From Forficula auricularia (taxonomy: Eukaryota; Arthropoda; Insecta; Dermaptera; Forficulidae), in contig JALMQS010000409.1 in the NCBI GenBank assembly GCA_024734495.1, forward strand, positions 310,305 to 374,304: a stretch of 64,000 bases of DNA. Reading direction: 5' to 3'. A model generated the notes under the pieces. That model was not told where the DNA came from. It searched no databases and saw only the letters and a list, made by a program, of their open reading frames with translations. A program made the position numbers and the translations under genes. Positions 19,707 through 29,945 of this stretch are shown one piece after another (position 1 is the stretch's first letter; each line of letters opens with the position of its first letter).

Positions 19707-19753
19707 TAGCCATTGATTATCATTTAATACTTGAGGATTAACAGTTCTACATT
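19707..19753 (+). repeat. 47-bp direct repeat, copy 2
   Basis: Differs from 18477-18523 by about one base (TTCTACATTG for CTCTACATTG). The two copies bracket 1.18 kb that includes the Jockey-type LINE. Confidence 0.85.
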
Positions 19754-20194
19754 GTAATTTTCACGGAGGTTCAATCGCCACATTAATTTTAAAATTTAGA
19801 AAAAAAGAAGTCCAATTATTATATTCTTGGATTATACCTAGTAGATATATTTGTTTTATATGTCAGGTTCGCTCCCTTATTAGCCGTCCCCATGCTTTTC
19901 GGGCAGTTGGCTTAGAATAGAATTAAAATTTTTTATCAATGCTCAGAGAATGGATATTACCTTAGAGATGAAAATCCCTTTGACATCTTGTGAAATATAT
20001 ATGCCTGCTTAAAAACTTTCACTTAACTTACAAAAAACTCGATAGGAAAATTAAGCTGACGGTTGAAAATAATTTTCACTCCAGGACTGTTTTTATTTAA
20101 TAATATTAATACTAACCAGTGAGTATTTTAGAATTTTTTAATTTAATGAAAATGGAATTTTTCAAAATTTCAACATGACACACAGGCTCAAAAT

Positions 20195-20430
20195 TATTTT
20201 AATAGTTTGAAAATAAGATTCCCCTGTAGACTGGGGCTAGAATATGTCAACAGTATCCCCTGCTTGTCGTAGAAGGCGACTAAAAGGGGTTGGACGTGAG
20301 GCCAAAAACCCCACTCCGTAAAAAATTTCCCAGTTAAGTAAGCAACGCATCGCTTTAAATCCGGTCTGATTTCCCGAAATAGATCATTTATAAAAGCCAT
20401 GGACCACTGTAGTATGTACAGGTGTACAGA
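20195..20430 (-). repeat. dispersed arthropod repeat fragment
   Basis: The block CCCCTGCTTGTCGTAGAAGG followed by CGACTAAAAGGGG can form a hairpin and is of a type I associate with retroelement untranslated regions in arthropods. No coding sequence accompanies it, so the class is uncertain. Confidence 0.3.
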
Positions 20431-20699
20431 AAAACAACGAAGAAGAATATAAAATAAATAGTTTCAATATCACATGACAAAACTGCTGAAAAATAAATTC
20501 TATCTACGATATCGTATTGTAATAAGTTTTTTGAAATTAATTAAACATATTCTGTTGTAATTTCATATTATCAACCTCACGTTGCCATGAGGCTAGGAAG
20601 CTGCATCGCATTGCTTCCGCTTACCTAGCTAAGGTACCCTGGATGGATGTACTTAATCATTTTAAATTATAAATCTGAATATTCTTAATTTTTATGCAT

Positions 20700-20748
20700 G
20701 CATATATTTATATGAAAATTATCTCGGCCCGCCATTTTGAGACCCCTG
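20700..20748 (-). mobile_element. hAT right terminus
   Basis: ATCTCGGCCCGCCATTTTGA followed by GACCCCTG is a hAT end reading CAGGGGTCTCAAAATGGCGG on the minus strand. It may belong with the left end at 16837 or with a lost element. Confidence 0.5.
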
Positions 20749-20756
20749 GTCTAGAC

Positions 20757-21827
20757 CTTGAAAAAATATCCGGCGAGGTTCTCAGCTTTTCCTCGCCAAA
20801 AGTATTCAATTAATAATTTTCTCCTTGTAAAAAAAGTTTTGTAAAATAATATTGTTTATGAAAAAAAAATACAAAAAAATAAAAAATGTAATAACCCCGA
20901 ATGTCATCCAAGGCAATGTGAGTTAAATGAAATTCAATAACACCACATCCCAAAATGTTAGGGGACCTAATAAAAAACCATATGTACATAATTGCTGAAT
21001 AAACTAACATTTTAAAACTAACACACCTTGAAAAAATAATAATGATGGAAATTTTTTTCAGAAGTTTAAATTTAAGCAAATATTTATTTATTTCACTTAC
21101 ATCTCTATCATTATATTAGATATACCATATGTGGCTGAATTACGCCCCTCTCCCGGCCTTGACAGTTAGATTGTGCTAATAAAATCAGTAGGAAAAATAG
21201 AATTTTATTTTTTATTTTCATACTCAAAAAGAATAGCGACAAGGAGCTCAAATTAATTTGTTTTCTGTCATTTTTCTATTGAATCGTGCAGTTTTTTTTT
21301 TTTTTTTTTAATTGGCTTTCATCCTTCTTTTATTGGTATTTAAAGTAATAATTTTTTTGTTTGCCTTTGAAAAGAAGCATTTGAATGATCCTATTATCGG
21401 GGAGGAAAATATGAAACACTCATAAAGAATTTCAAGGAAGAAAAAGCCATTATAGAAAATGGAAGAATACAAATTGCAAGTAACAAAAGTGGAAGATAAT
21501 TAAAGGAGAATTGTCGTTTTATTATTTATTATTAGTTTTTACTTTGGGAAATAATCTCTTTCATAAGAAAAATTGGAAGATTTTTTCGAGTGAAAACAAA
21601 AAATATTTTGGTCGCCCGGCGGACTTCGTATTTAGGTAATTAAAGACTTTAATATTTTAAATTTTGAATTTAAACTTAGTTTCTTAAGAAAGTCAAAATT
21701 CCGAATATACTCCTATTTTTTAGTATGAAAGTTATGTTATCTAATATTCATGCAGCCCTTGAAGTTACTTCAAAACAGTAAAGTGGCCCTCTCAAGGGTC
21801 TTAATTTGAGCCTGCTAAACTAAACTA
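20757..21827. other. no recognised gene
   Basis: AT-rich non-coding sequence with a T22-like run at 21291. Frames here are short and biased by A/T runs. Confidence 0.4.
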
Positions 21828-21998
21828 AATATATCGACGACATGCTTTCAAAACCTCCTAACTCAAATTTTACCGAAAATGAGCTATTAGCACCGAAAGA
21901 TAGGGTTATACTTATCCTATCTTTTGGTGGGAATATCTCATTTCCAATAAAATTTAATTTAAGTTAGAAGGTTTTGCACACATGTCCTCGATATATGA
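21828..21998. repeat. 170-bp imperfect palindrome
   Basis: ATATCGACGACATGCTTTCA, AAACCTCCTAACTCAAATTT and CACCGAAAGATAGG at the left mirror CCTATCTTTTGGTG, TTTAAGTTAGAAGGTTTT and CATGTCCTCGATAT at the right. The arms are about 80 bp and meet near 21912. Probably a foldback MITE. Confidence 0.75.
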
Positions 21999-22136
21999 TA
22001 ATAATTTTTAAGAAAGTATAAACTAATGAAATTTTGTTTTTATTATAAATTATATATTCTACTTGGAGGAAAAAATTAAATTTTTCATGTCTCGGCACGC
22101 TGTTTTCGGTGAATTAATAATTTTAAATTATAAATA

Positions 22137-22292
22137 TTTAACGAACATGAATTTAGGTAATTTATCAAAGATTTTAATAGATATGTTTACATTGCATGCA
22201 GGAGGGTCTTGTCCCCTCGGGAGTCGAACCCAAGCACTAGTACGCTTTCCGGGCAACTAGTCCAGACCCTTGAGACCATCACCTCCAAACAT
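22137..22292 (-). mobile_element. tRNA-derived SINE, copy 2
   Basis: Minus strand: GGTGATGGTCTCAAGGGTCT, GGACTAGTTGCCCGGAAAGC, GTACTAGTGCTTGGGTTCGA, then CTCCCGAGGGGACAAGACCC and an AT-rich tail ending AATTCATGTTCGTTAA. GGTTCGACTCC is a good B box and the T-arm is intact. The head resembles a Ser/Leu-type tRNA. Confidence 0.8.
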
Positions 22293-22441
22293 GCAATATA
22301 TAACGAAAGCCAAAGTATTGTCACTCCATGGAATTCAATTGGAAAAGTAAAAATTACTGCTTAACTGAAATAAAGATTCAGCATCGGACCAATGCAGAGG
22401 CAAATTTTTGTAAAGAAATGAGTATCTATTTGAGAAAGAAA

Positions 22442-22592
22442 GAATGAATTGGAGGTGATGGTCTTAAGGGTCTGGACTAGTTGCCCGGAAAGCGTACTAG
22501 TGCTTGGGTTCGACTCCCGAGGGGACAAGACCCTCCTACATGCAATGTAAATATCTATTAAAATCTTTGATAAATTACCTAAATTCATGTTC
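22442..22592 (+). mobile_element. tRNA-derived SINE, copy 3 (inverted partner)
   Basis: Nearly identical to copy 2 but in the opposite orientation, only about 150 bp away. The pair forms a long inverted repeat from 22137 to 22592, heads facing inward. Confidence 0.85.
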
Positions 22593-23519
22593 GTAAAATT
22601 AATTGATTTTGAGAAAAAATTCAATATTTCTTTCTCAAATAGATACTCATTTCTTTACATAAATATTTAATTCAGATATTCATTTCGATTAAAGATTTTC
22701 TTACCTAAACTGTAGAAAAAGAGAAATTACTAAATTAATATCCTCTAGTTTGAAACAAGGGTGGATTTCTATTTGGCATCCATGCTCTAAGGGTCTAAAG
22801 CAGGGATAGTCAACCTCTTCATATCTACAGCACACTTTTGCATCTCGATTGGTATTAAAATTTTCTTACCGCCCACCTGTTCTACCTTATTGGTGATTTA
22901 AAAAGTAGAAAGTAGCCTTACTTTAAACTATTTATAATGTAGTGTTACCTACAGCAAATTAAAGCATACAATAATAAATTTAGTAAAAAAAAAAGCAGGT
23001 ATTTTGTTAAGGAAGCATGGTGTAGGCTCTTGGTGAAACATATTTAAATAAAGGAAAGAAAATTTAAAAAATTATAATATACATATATAGAGTAATGGCA
23101 GTTTGTGACTTTTCAATCAGAGGATGCTGTCCAAAAAAGAACCCTTCATTTTTTGAAATTTTATTTTAATCTTTACTTTTTTGCAAATTTCATCAAATGC
23201 GGCATAATTTTCGTTATTTTTGAAATTTAATATTGGATTTATTTAAATATATTTTGGCTTTAGACCCGGATACTGTTTTGTGTGAGTGAGGGTAGGAGTT
23301 AGAAATTAAATCTTGTGACTTCAACTCCACAGTCCCTGAGATCGAAATCGACCATCTTCCACAATGAATCAGCCTGTAAGAAAATCTTAAATTTCTCCTA
23401 ATTCTATTGCTATAAGGAAGTTATGACTTGTCTATAGCACTCTTAGTTATTTCCGATTTTTATATATTGAGAGTTTTTAGAAATAGATTAGTCCAGAAAT
23501 TATCGAATCATCTTTATTT

Positions 23520-24095
23520 ATTCCTTTTTTTGTAACCTTACACCATCAAAGGCTTTGGAGAGATCGACAAAGCAAAGATATGCTGGCCTATTAAACTCTA
23601 TTGCCTTTTCAACCAGTTGTCTAATGATGAATATGGCATCTGTGGTGGATCTGTTCTTCCTAAACCCCTGTTGTTCTTCTCTTGGCGAGATAAACCCTAA
23701 AAGCATGTTTAGGATTATTTTAGAGAATAGTTTGGCGGTAGTATTCAACAGGGTTATTCCTCGAGTTATTCGGATCTGTTTTGATGCCCTTTTTAAAAAC
23801 CGGTATAGTGATACTGCTTTTCCAATCTACAGGTATTGTACATTCTTTATAGATCTTCTGGAACATATTTGTAAGATGTTTGATTAGCTCAGGACCGCCG
23901 TACTTCAGCATCTCATTTGATATGTCATCCGGACCTGATGCCTTCCTGTTTTTCATCTTTCCTATTTCGACTTTAACATCTTCAGTTGATATGTGTGGTA
24001 TCGTCGACTGAAAGTGCGATCTTCGATGTTGTTATTTGAGTTAAAATATAGGGTTTTGAAGTACTGTTCCCATTCCTGAATTGTTATTTTGTTTC
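23520..24095 (-). pseudogene. RTE-type LINE reverse transcriptase fragment
   Basis: From right to left on the minus strand: ITIQEWEQYFKTLYFNSNN near 24090, MKNRKASGPDDISNEMLKYG, IPVDWKSSITIPVFKKGIKT, a frameshift near 23735, then REEQQGFRKNRSTTDAIFII and LCFVDLSKAFDGVRL at 23530. These are reverse-transcriptase motifs 0 to A (K.SGPD, FKKG, QGFR...ST, the AFD catalytic Asp). The palm motif with FADD/YADD and the 3' end are gone. The frameshift makes it dead. Confidence 0.8.
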
Positions 24096-24400
24096 CCTCC
24101 CCGTGGGTTCTCCACCTTGTCGTGGTGGGGAGGCTTGTGTGCTCATGTGATTCCTCGGGCCATGCCGGCGGTAGCGTAGCTACTGGTAAGGCCTCCCAAG
24201 TCGGACGGGCCGAGGATGAGATGGAGCCAGACTAAGCGAGAACCACTGGTCCTCCAGGTTGGGTTTTATGTAGGGCTAGCAACCCGCATATCTAAAAGAA
24301 AACCTGACGCTCACAGAACCAATAGAAAGAATAAGCCGGACGGATCTACTCATATAACGACCACTGCAAGACAAAGGAAAAAACGATTATAGAAACGAAA
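24095..24400 (+). mobile_element. RTE-type LINE 5' head, inverted relative to its body
   Basis: GTGGGTTCTCCACCTTGTCG, TGGTGGGGAGGCTTGTGTGC and GGCCATGCCGGCGGTAGCGT form a GC-rich, structured block of a type I associate with the 5' untranslated region of arthropod RTE-type elements. It lies head-to-head with the minus-strand reverse transcriptase at 23520-24095, which is how a twin-primed (5'-inverted) insertion looks. The identification rests on memory of similar heads, not a search. Confidence 0.5.
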
Positions 24401-25141
24401 CTGAAAAAGTTATTCATTTTAATTGCCCCTTGAAACTATGCAACAATTTTATTTTATTTCAATAACCAATATATGGTACTTTTCAAAGCAAAAAATGTTT
24501 TTTATATAAATATTTGAAATAAATAACGAATAATAATTTGAAAATTTAAAAATCTTCCTGAAATTTTGAAGGTGACCTTATAAGTATTTATGAAAATACT
24601 CTAAATGTTTGAAATTTTAGGGATGCGCCGCATCCACAGCATCCATGGACCCCATGCCAGTGATAGAGAGTCATGTTAACAAGCATCACGTCTTTTTATT
24701 TTTGTGAAATTTACCTTCAATTTTATATTTAAAATTTTTTTTAAATTTTCTTTACTTTAAAAATCAGGTAGTTAATTTTTTTTATAATAATTTATTAATA
24801 CTTTACATACATAGATGTATGAACTCTATTGCAATTACATTCAAATAAGGACATTTTTAATAAGATCCCTGAGCCTGATGCTGCGAAGTTAAATATTAAA
24901 TATCTGTTTCTATTATTGTTAGAAATAAACGAATGACTCGTCTTTCAGAAATATTCAGACGGTTCCTTTCTTTGGTCATAATGATTAACACCATTAAAAC
25001 TTGATTCGACAGGATATGAGGTAGGGATAGGTAGTAATAAATTTAATATCAGTTTCCACATATTTGGATATAAGGCATGGAGTTTTGAAAACTTGATAAA
25101 AAATTTTAAATAATTTTTTAAAAAATGATTTGTGTGTGTTT

Positions 25142-26163
25142 TTAACCGACTTCAAAAAAGGAGGAGGTTCTCTATTCGACTGAATTTTTTTTGTCTATGT
25201 TAGCTCATATCTCCGCCAATTGTGAACCGATTTTGAAAAATTTTTTGCGTTGGGTTCTGTCTAGCTTCCGATTGGTCCCATTTTTTTTTCATTGGTATTG
25301 GACTTTTTTTATATGTTTGTTCAGGCATAACTTTTTTGTTTATGAACCGATTTTAATTATTCTTTTTTTATTGGAAAGAGGGTACCTTAGGGGTGATACC
25401 ATATTAATTTGGTCAAGTTCTGAAGATATGATCAATGACCAAATAACGTAAATCTCCAATACTTATGACCAAATAATCGAAATTGTAATAAATAAAATAT
25501 TTTATAAAAAAATCAATATTAAAACGTTCATTTAAAACCCGCAAACATTTCAAGATAATTTCTATTTTTATGAATTTAATTTTTATTATCATTTTCTAAT
25601 TCATTCGCCCGACCCTTTTCCTATAACGTTCATTTAAAACCCACAAAAATTTCGAGAGAATTTCTATATTTATGAATTTAATTTTATTATCATTTTCTGA
25701 TTCATTCGCTCGACCCTTTCTCTTACGAGATGCATGCAAGGTATTATATTAAGTCACTATTAATAACCATCACTAAAAAGAAAAAAGAAAAATAATGTTT
25801 AAGAAAAAAATAAAATCGACTTCAAAAAAAAAAATTAAATGCAACAAACAAAATACACTAAAAGGTATAAAATAATTATTATCTTATTTAGCTACAACTA
25901 AACGACGAAATATTAACACGAAATCACTTTTTGAAGTCGGTGCCAAACAAACTATACCTATAAGCGAGCGTACCCGCCAAACGTACTAAGTAAGATCCGT
26001 CGAGTGGGATTCATAAAATGCATATGTTTGGCACTGACTTCAAAAAGGGATTTCATGTTAATATTTCGTCGTTTAGCTGTAACTAAATAAGATAATAATT
26101 ATTTTATACATTTTAGTGTATTTTATTTGTTACATTTAATTTTTTCAAGTCGGTTTTATTTTT
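25142..26163. mobile_element. ACCGACTTC foldback element, copy 1 (1.0 kb)
   Basis: Left end AACCGACTTCAAAAAAGGAG and right end TTTTTCAAGTCGGTT are mirrored. A second, internal palindrome of about 270 bp (25855-26125) has ACTTTTTGAAGTCGGTGCCA and TGGCACTGACTTCAAAAAGG as inner arms around AAGCGAGCGTACCCGCC. A sister copy is at 42272-43220. Non-coding. Confidence 0.75.
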
Positions 26164-26525
26164 TTCTTAAAAAGTCATTTGTATTTAAAATAACAGAAAA
26201 TATCTTCAAATCGGTCAAAACCCTACCGCTCACTATTGGTTGGTACGGATCAGGTTGACTACCACTGGACTAAATGATTAGTGATCATTCTCTTTTTAAT
26301 TATTTTCATCGATCAGGTTTTAATGAAATAATCGCTCACCTGCACATTAAATAATAAAAAAGTGATAATTTATTTACGCTTGAGATAAGTTTTAATAATA
26401 AACTTAAATAAATTGTTCATTTACGTCTATATTATATAACATTATTTTACTAACTCTACTAATTAACCTTCCACTTTTTCACTGTAACTACCGATTTCAT
26501 GTGAAGTTTTAAGGGCCCCTTTCAT

Positions 26526-26990
26526 CATCATTGAGTATACAGCCCTAAGACTGGTTTGATGCAACAATCCGTCTCCACTCGACTCTGTCCCCCGCCAGCT
26601 GTTTGACCTCTCTAAATGTCTGGCATCCCATATCCCCAATTATTTGGTTGAAATATTCTAATCTGGGTCTTCCCCTTCCCCTTTTATTTCCCACCTCCCC
26701 CTCCAAGATATCCCTAAGCAGTCCCCCATGTCTCAGTGTGGGCCTCATCATCTGACCACTTCTCTTCTTCAGACCCTTCCACAAGGTTCTTCTTTCTCCG
26801 AATCTTCCAAGAACTTCTTCATTTGTAATTTTATCCATCCATTTGATATTCATCATTCTTCTGTAGCACCACATTTCGAAAGCCTCTAATTTCTTTCTCT
26901 CCGCTTCTCTAATTGTCCAGGTTTCACACCCGTACATGGCTATGCTCCATACATGTCTTCAATAGCAACTACCTGTTTTCTAAGCTGGCT
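26526..26990 (-). pseudogene. LINE reverse transcriptase C-terminus
   Basis: An open minus-strand stretch of 130 residues: MYGCETWTIREAERKKLEAF, EMWCYRRMMNIKWMDKITNE, ILEGEVGNKRGRGRPRLEYF and the ending MGCQTFREVKQLAGDRVEWR. YGCETW...R..E..EMWC.RRM and GKRGRGRPR are C-terminal signatures of insect endonuclease-reverse-transcriptase LINEs. The 3' side has the block ACAGCCCTAAGACTGGTTTG. Truncated upstream of the catalytic domain. Confidence 0.85.
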
Positions 26991-27400
26991 CCTTTGCATT
27001 GTCTTATATTTGATTTATTTATTGACTTGATTTTCTAGATTTCCCTAATCGGGTTGGGTTTAAGACTTACATATACATACATTTTTCAAAATTTTTCAAA
27101 CTTTACATTCAAACTTTTACTGAATTTAATATACTGCAAATTGTTTGTCTGCTTTTTGTTTCTTTTTTTCTCCTTTAGTATATGCCAGATATTCATATCC
27201 TCTCTCTTCTTTCTTCGGTATGACTTATGTGTTATACATTTGTATTGGATTACATTTAATTTATGTGTAGTAGTTTTGGTGGCATTAGGTAATAATGGAC
27301 AATCGTATTTTAAATGGGATACACAGTAGAAAACACTTTGCAGTATCTGCTCCCCAAGTTGTATTGCATACTGATTTGAGTATGTTAATTTTAATTATTG
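26991..27400. other. no recognised gene
   Basis: AT-rich. A 91-codon plus-strand frame (27054-27329) is rich in Phe/Leu from T runs and shows no motif. Confidence 0.4.
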
Positions 27401-27495
27401 ACTGACGAAATTTCTAAATTGACTGACGAAAATTGGCGCGAGCCCGAGCCCATGGCTTATCTCTCCGGCTGCTCTTGGTTGGCGACGGGCACTCT

Positions 27496-27546
27496 TCAGT
27501 CAGCCGCCAGGTCTCCCGCAGAAGACATTGCAGCGCTAATGTAAGT
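27496..27546 (+). promoter_or_regulatory. possible core promoter and short first exon
   Basis: TTCAGTC (putative +1 at 27498) sits in a GC-rich island (27430-27540). It is followed by 43 bases and then GTAAGT at 27541, a consensus 5' splice site. An AGACA element resembling a downstream promoter element lies at about +26, two bases short of the canonical spacing. The same arrangement occurs on the minus strand at 14826. No downstream exon was recognised. Confidence 0.3.
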
Positions 27547-27836
27547 CTATTATCTATTATTATTCAATCGATTATTAATTAAAAAATAATTATTTTCGTA
27601 AAATTGAATTTTGAATAATTTAAATCAAGTTCAATGCATTTCTTTGACTACTTTTAAGTTATTCTATCTTCATCTCTTTCTCTCTTATTACATTTAAATA
27701 TGTGACACAGGTCTGCGAGATTTTACTTTTGAAATTATTCGTACTATTGAGTAATAATGTTATTCCTACCCGAAAATAGAGTAGAAATTAATATATAAAA
27801 AAAATTTCTATCACAACCCAATTTTTTGGCATATTT

Positions 27837-28027
27837 TGAAATTATCAATTTTTTTATTAATTTTTCAAACTCCAAAACATACCCACAAATTTTTATATTC
27901 TTCTCTACACCAATAATTTAATGAAAGTGAAAAAATTATAAAAAAAAAAAGTTTTTATAAAGGTTGAAATATGGGGACATGGCAGTGCCTCAGTCATGTT
28001 CGATTCGAGCTGGCGTGAATTGCCAGA
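27837..28027 (+). repeat. ~190-bp direct repeat, copy 1
   Basis: Runs from TGAAATTATCAAT to CAGTGCCTCAG...TTGCCAGA and is repeated, at roughly 90% identity by eye, at 28380-28576. MITE copy C lies exactly between the two copies. Confidence 0.85.
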
Positions 28028-28379
28028 CGAGGGGTGAACCGCGACCTAATATGCTGTACACCTACTTCCACTTGTTCTTCCAAATATTTCCAAGTACTTC
28101 CAAATGTTTCCAAGTACTTCCAAATATTTCAAAGTACTTCCAAATATTTCCAACTACTTTCAAATATTTCCAAGTACTTTCAAATATTTCCAACTACTTC
28201 CAAATATTTCCAAGTAATTGCAAATATTTCGCAAGTACCTACTTCCAAATATTTCCAAGTAGTTCCAAAAAATTTCAAAGTAATTGCAAATATTTCCAAG
28301 TAGTTCCAAATATTTCCAAGTGTTTCCAAAATACTTCCAAAGAGGTTTACACCTACTTACAATCGCGGATCACCCCTCG
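28028..28379. mobile_element. CGAGGGGTGAACC MITE, copy C, with expanded minisatellite
   Basis: Termini CGAGGGGTGAACCGCGACC and GCGGATCACCCCTCG with inner TGTACACCTACTT / GTTTACACCTACTT blocks. Between about 28068 and 28340 lie roughly 13 units of TTCCAAATATTTCCAAGTAC or half-units of it, so the element is 352 bp against 145-170 for its relatives. The array creates an accidental frame of repeating Ile-Ser-Lys-Tyr-Phe-Gln residues that should not be taken as a gene. It has no 8-bp duplication; instead ~190-bp direct repeats flank it. Confidence 0.85.
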
Positions 28380-28576
28380 TGAAATTATCAATATTTTATT
28401 AATCTTCAAACGCCAAAATATACTCACAATTTTTTTTTTATTCTTCTCTACGCCAATAATTTAATGAAAGTGAAAAAATTCTAAAAAAAAAACATTAAGT
28501 TTTTATAAATGTTGAAATATGGGGACATGGCAGTGCCTCAGCCAAGTTCGATTCGAGCGGACGTGCATTGCCAGAC
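28380..28576 (+). repeat. ~190-bp direct repeat, copy 2
   Basis: Starts at the first base after MITE copy C with TGAAATTATCAAT and ends TTGCCAGA, the same limits as copy 1 at 27837-28027. Confidence 0.85.
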
Positions 28577-28588
28577 TACCCTTTACAG

Positions 28589-29036
28589 CAGTCTTTTTTA
28601 ACCTGTTGGTCGCGACCCCCTAGGGGGGGGGGGGGGGTGCGAAGCCTCAGTAATATATCAAAACTTTTTTTACTGTTTTTAGGTGTTTTTTACTATATAG
28701 TAAAAAAAATAAAAAAAATTGTACACAAAGTCAGGAGCCGGTCCTCTCAGGCCGGTGGGTCTGGCAGTCCTGGCTCGTGACTTTGTGTAGGTTTATTGTT
28801 TTATAATACATTTTTCAATAATTAAATTTTTTTATTTATTTAGGTATATCAGGGTTTATAAAATTAAATAATAAATCAAAGCTTTTTTTACTGTTTTTAT
28901 GTGTTTTTTACTATAAAAAAAATTAAAAATTGTTCATAAAGTCACGAGGCGGGCCTCTCAAACAGAGGGGGTAGGGGGTCGCGAATTCTTTTTCATACTA
29001 AGGGGGTCGCGTCTTGAAAAAGGTTGAAAAACACTG
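28589..29036. mobile_element. hAT MITE (448 bp)
   Basis: CAGTCTTTTTTAACCTGTTG with GTCGCGACCCCCT at the left mirrors GGGGGTCGCGTCTTGAAAAA with GGTTGAAAAACACTG at the right. Flanked by CTTTACAG (28581-28588) and CTTTACAT (29037-29044), seven of eight matching. A run of 15 G follows the left end. Two internal direct repeats (28660-28760 and 28885-28960) share TTTTTACTGTTTTTAKGTGT. Confidence 0.9.
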
Positions 29037-29044
29037 CTTTACAT

Positions 29045-29789
29045 GAAGTAACTCGAGCCATTTGACATCTTAGTGCCGGAGAGTATACCGAGATTTGACA
29101 CGTACCTTTACTTCCAATTTTATTTTAGAAATAATCCATCAAAATCAATTATTTTAAAGATTTATCTTTTGATTTTTATTATGTATGATCTAAATATAAA
29201 ATTTAGTAGAAAAATTGAAAAGGTGAATCCTTTTTCTTATACATGCATAAAGCTTTTATTTATTTTTTTTCATTAAATTATTTTTTCATTAGAGATTTCT
29301 AATTTCTCAAATATTATAAAAAATAAATCAGTTTATAACGAAATTTCACTTCACTTAAATTATTATTCATTCTAGTTAAAATTAAAATGTTTCCAGATTT
29401 GATTAATTTTATTTCCAGAATATATCGCTATTCGACGTAAAATAAAAAACCTGTCTTTCGATTGTCCTGTTGATTTAAATTGATAAAATTGAATTTTTGG
29501 AATTATCTTTTTTTTTTTTTTAATTTAAATTTCTTAAGAATTCCTATTTTATAATGTTTATCGCTATTAGAAAGAAAATGTTTTCTATTTAGTATTTAAT
29601 TATTCTAGCCACCCGCTCTTTACTTGGAATATACAAATAATCTCTTGGATTGAACCTCAAGCAATTGTTGCTTAAATCTTTCTGACACACACATATACTC
29701 ACACATTCTTAATTTGCTGCAAATTATCAAATTATTTATTCAACTTAGTAGAAAACAACGGATTTAATATCTTTTAAGAAGTTAGATGT
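29045..29789. other. no recognised gene
   Basis: AT-rich, non-coding, no repeat partner seen in this window. Confidence 0.4.
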
Positions 29790-29945
29790 TGGTTCTAGGT
29801 GAAACATTTTAATATAATAATAAAACTTGAGCAAGATGCGAGGTAGGTTTCACAAAAAAAGAAATAAAACAAAATTGAGTTTTGAATTCGATATATTTCG
29901 GTGGTGAGCCCATCATTAGGAGTCAAAGAAAACTGATTATACATT
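29790..29945 (-). repeat. AGGTGAAACATTTT repeat with hammerhead-like end, copy 1
   Basis: GTTGGTTCTAGGTGAAACAT, TTTAATATAATAATAAAACT and CGAGGTAGGTTTCACAAAAA also occur at 53722-53805 and 62427-62520. The right part (29885-29945, minus strand) has ATGATGGGCTCACCACCGAA, a decayed form of the CUGAAGA-U-GGG...CCC-GAAA core seen at 57.3 kb. Confidence 0.6.

Larger units (their letters stand above)
22801..26267. mobile_element. 3.5-kb hAT shell filled with nested elements
   Basis: Left end CAGGGATAGTCAACCTCTTC and right end AGGTTGACTACCACTG are mirrored hAT termini; inner TTACCGCCCACCTG / CTACCGCTCACTATTG also mirror. Flanks GTCTAAAG (22793-22800) and GACTAAAT (26268-26275) match at six of eight. 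Inside are RTE LINE pieces (23.5-24.4 kb) and an ACCGACTTC element (25.1-26.2 kb). No hAT transposase is recognisable. Confidence 0.7.

Noticed and set aside
16837..20748. A single 3.9-kb hAT element
   Set aside because: The two termini differ and the flanking octamers match at only five of eight positions, so they are listed as separate ends.
27964..28464. 166-codon open frame of repeating Ile-Ser-Lys-Tyr-Phe-Gln residues
   Set aside because: It is produced by the minisatellite inside MITE copy C; three frames are open for the same reason.
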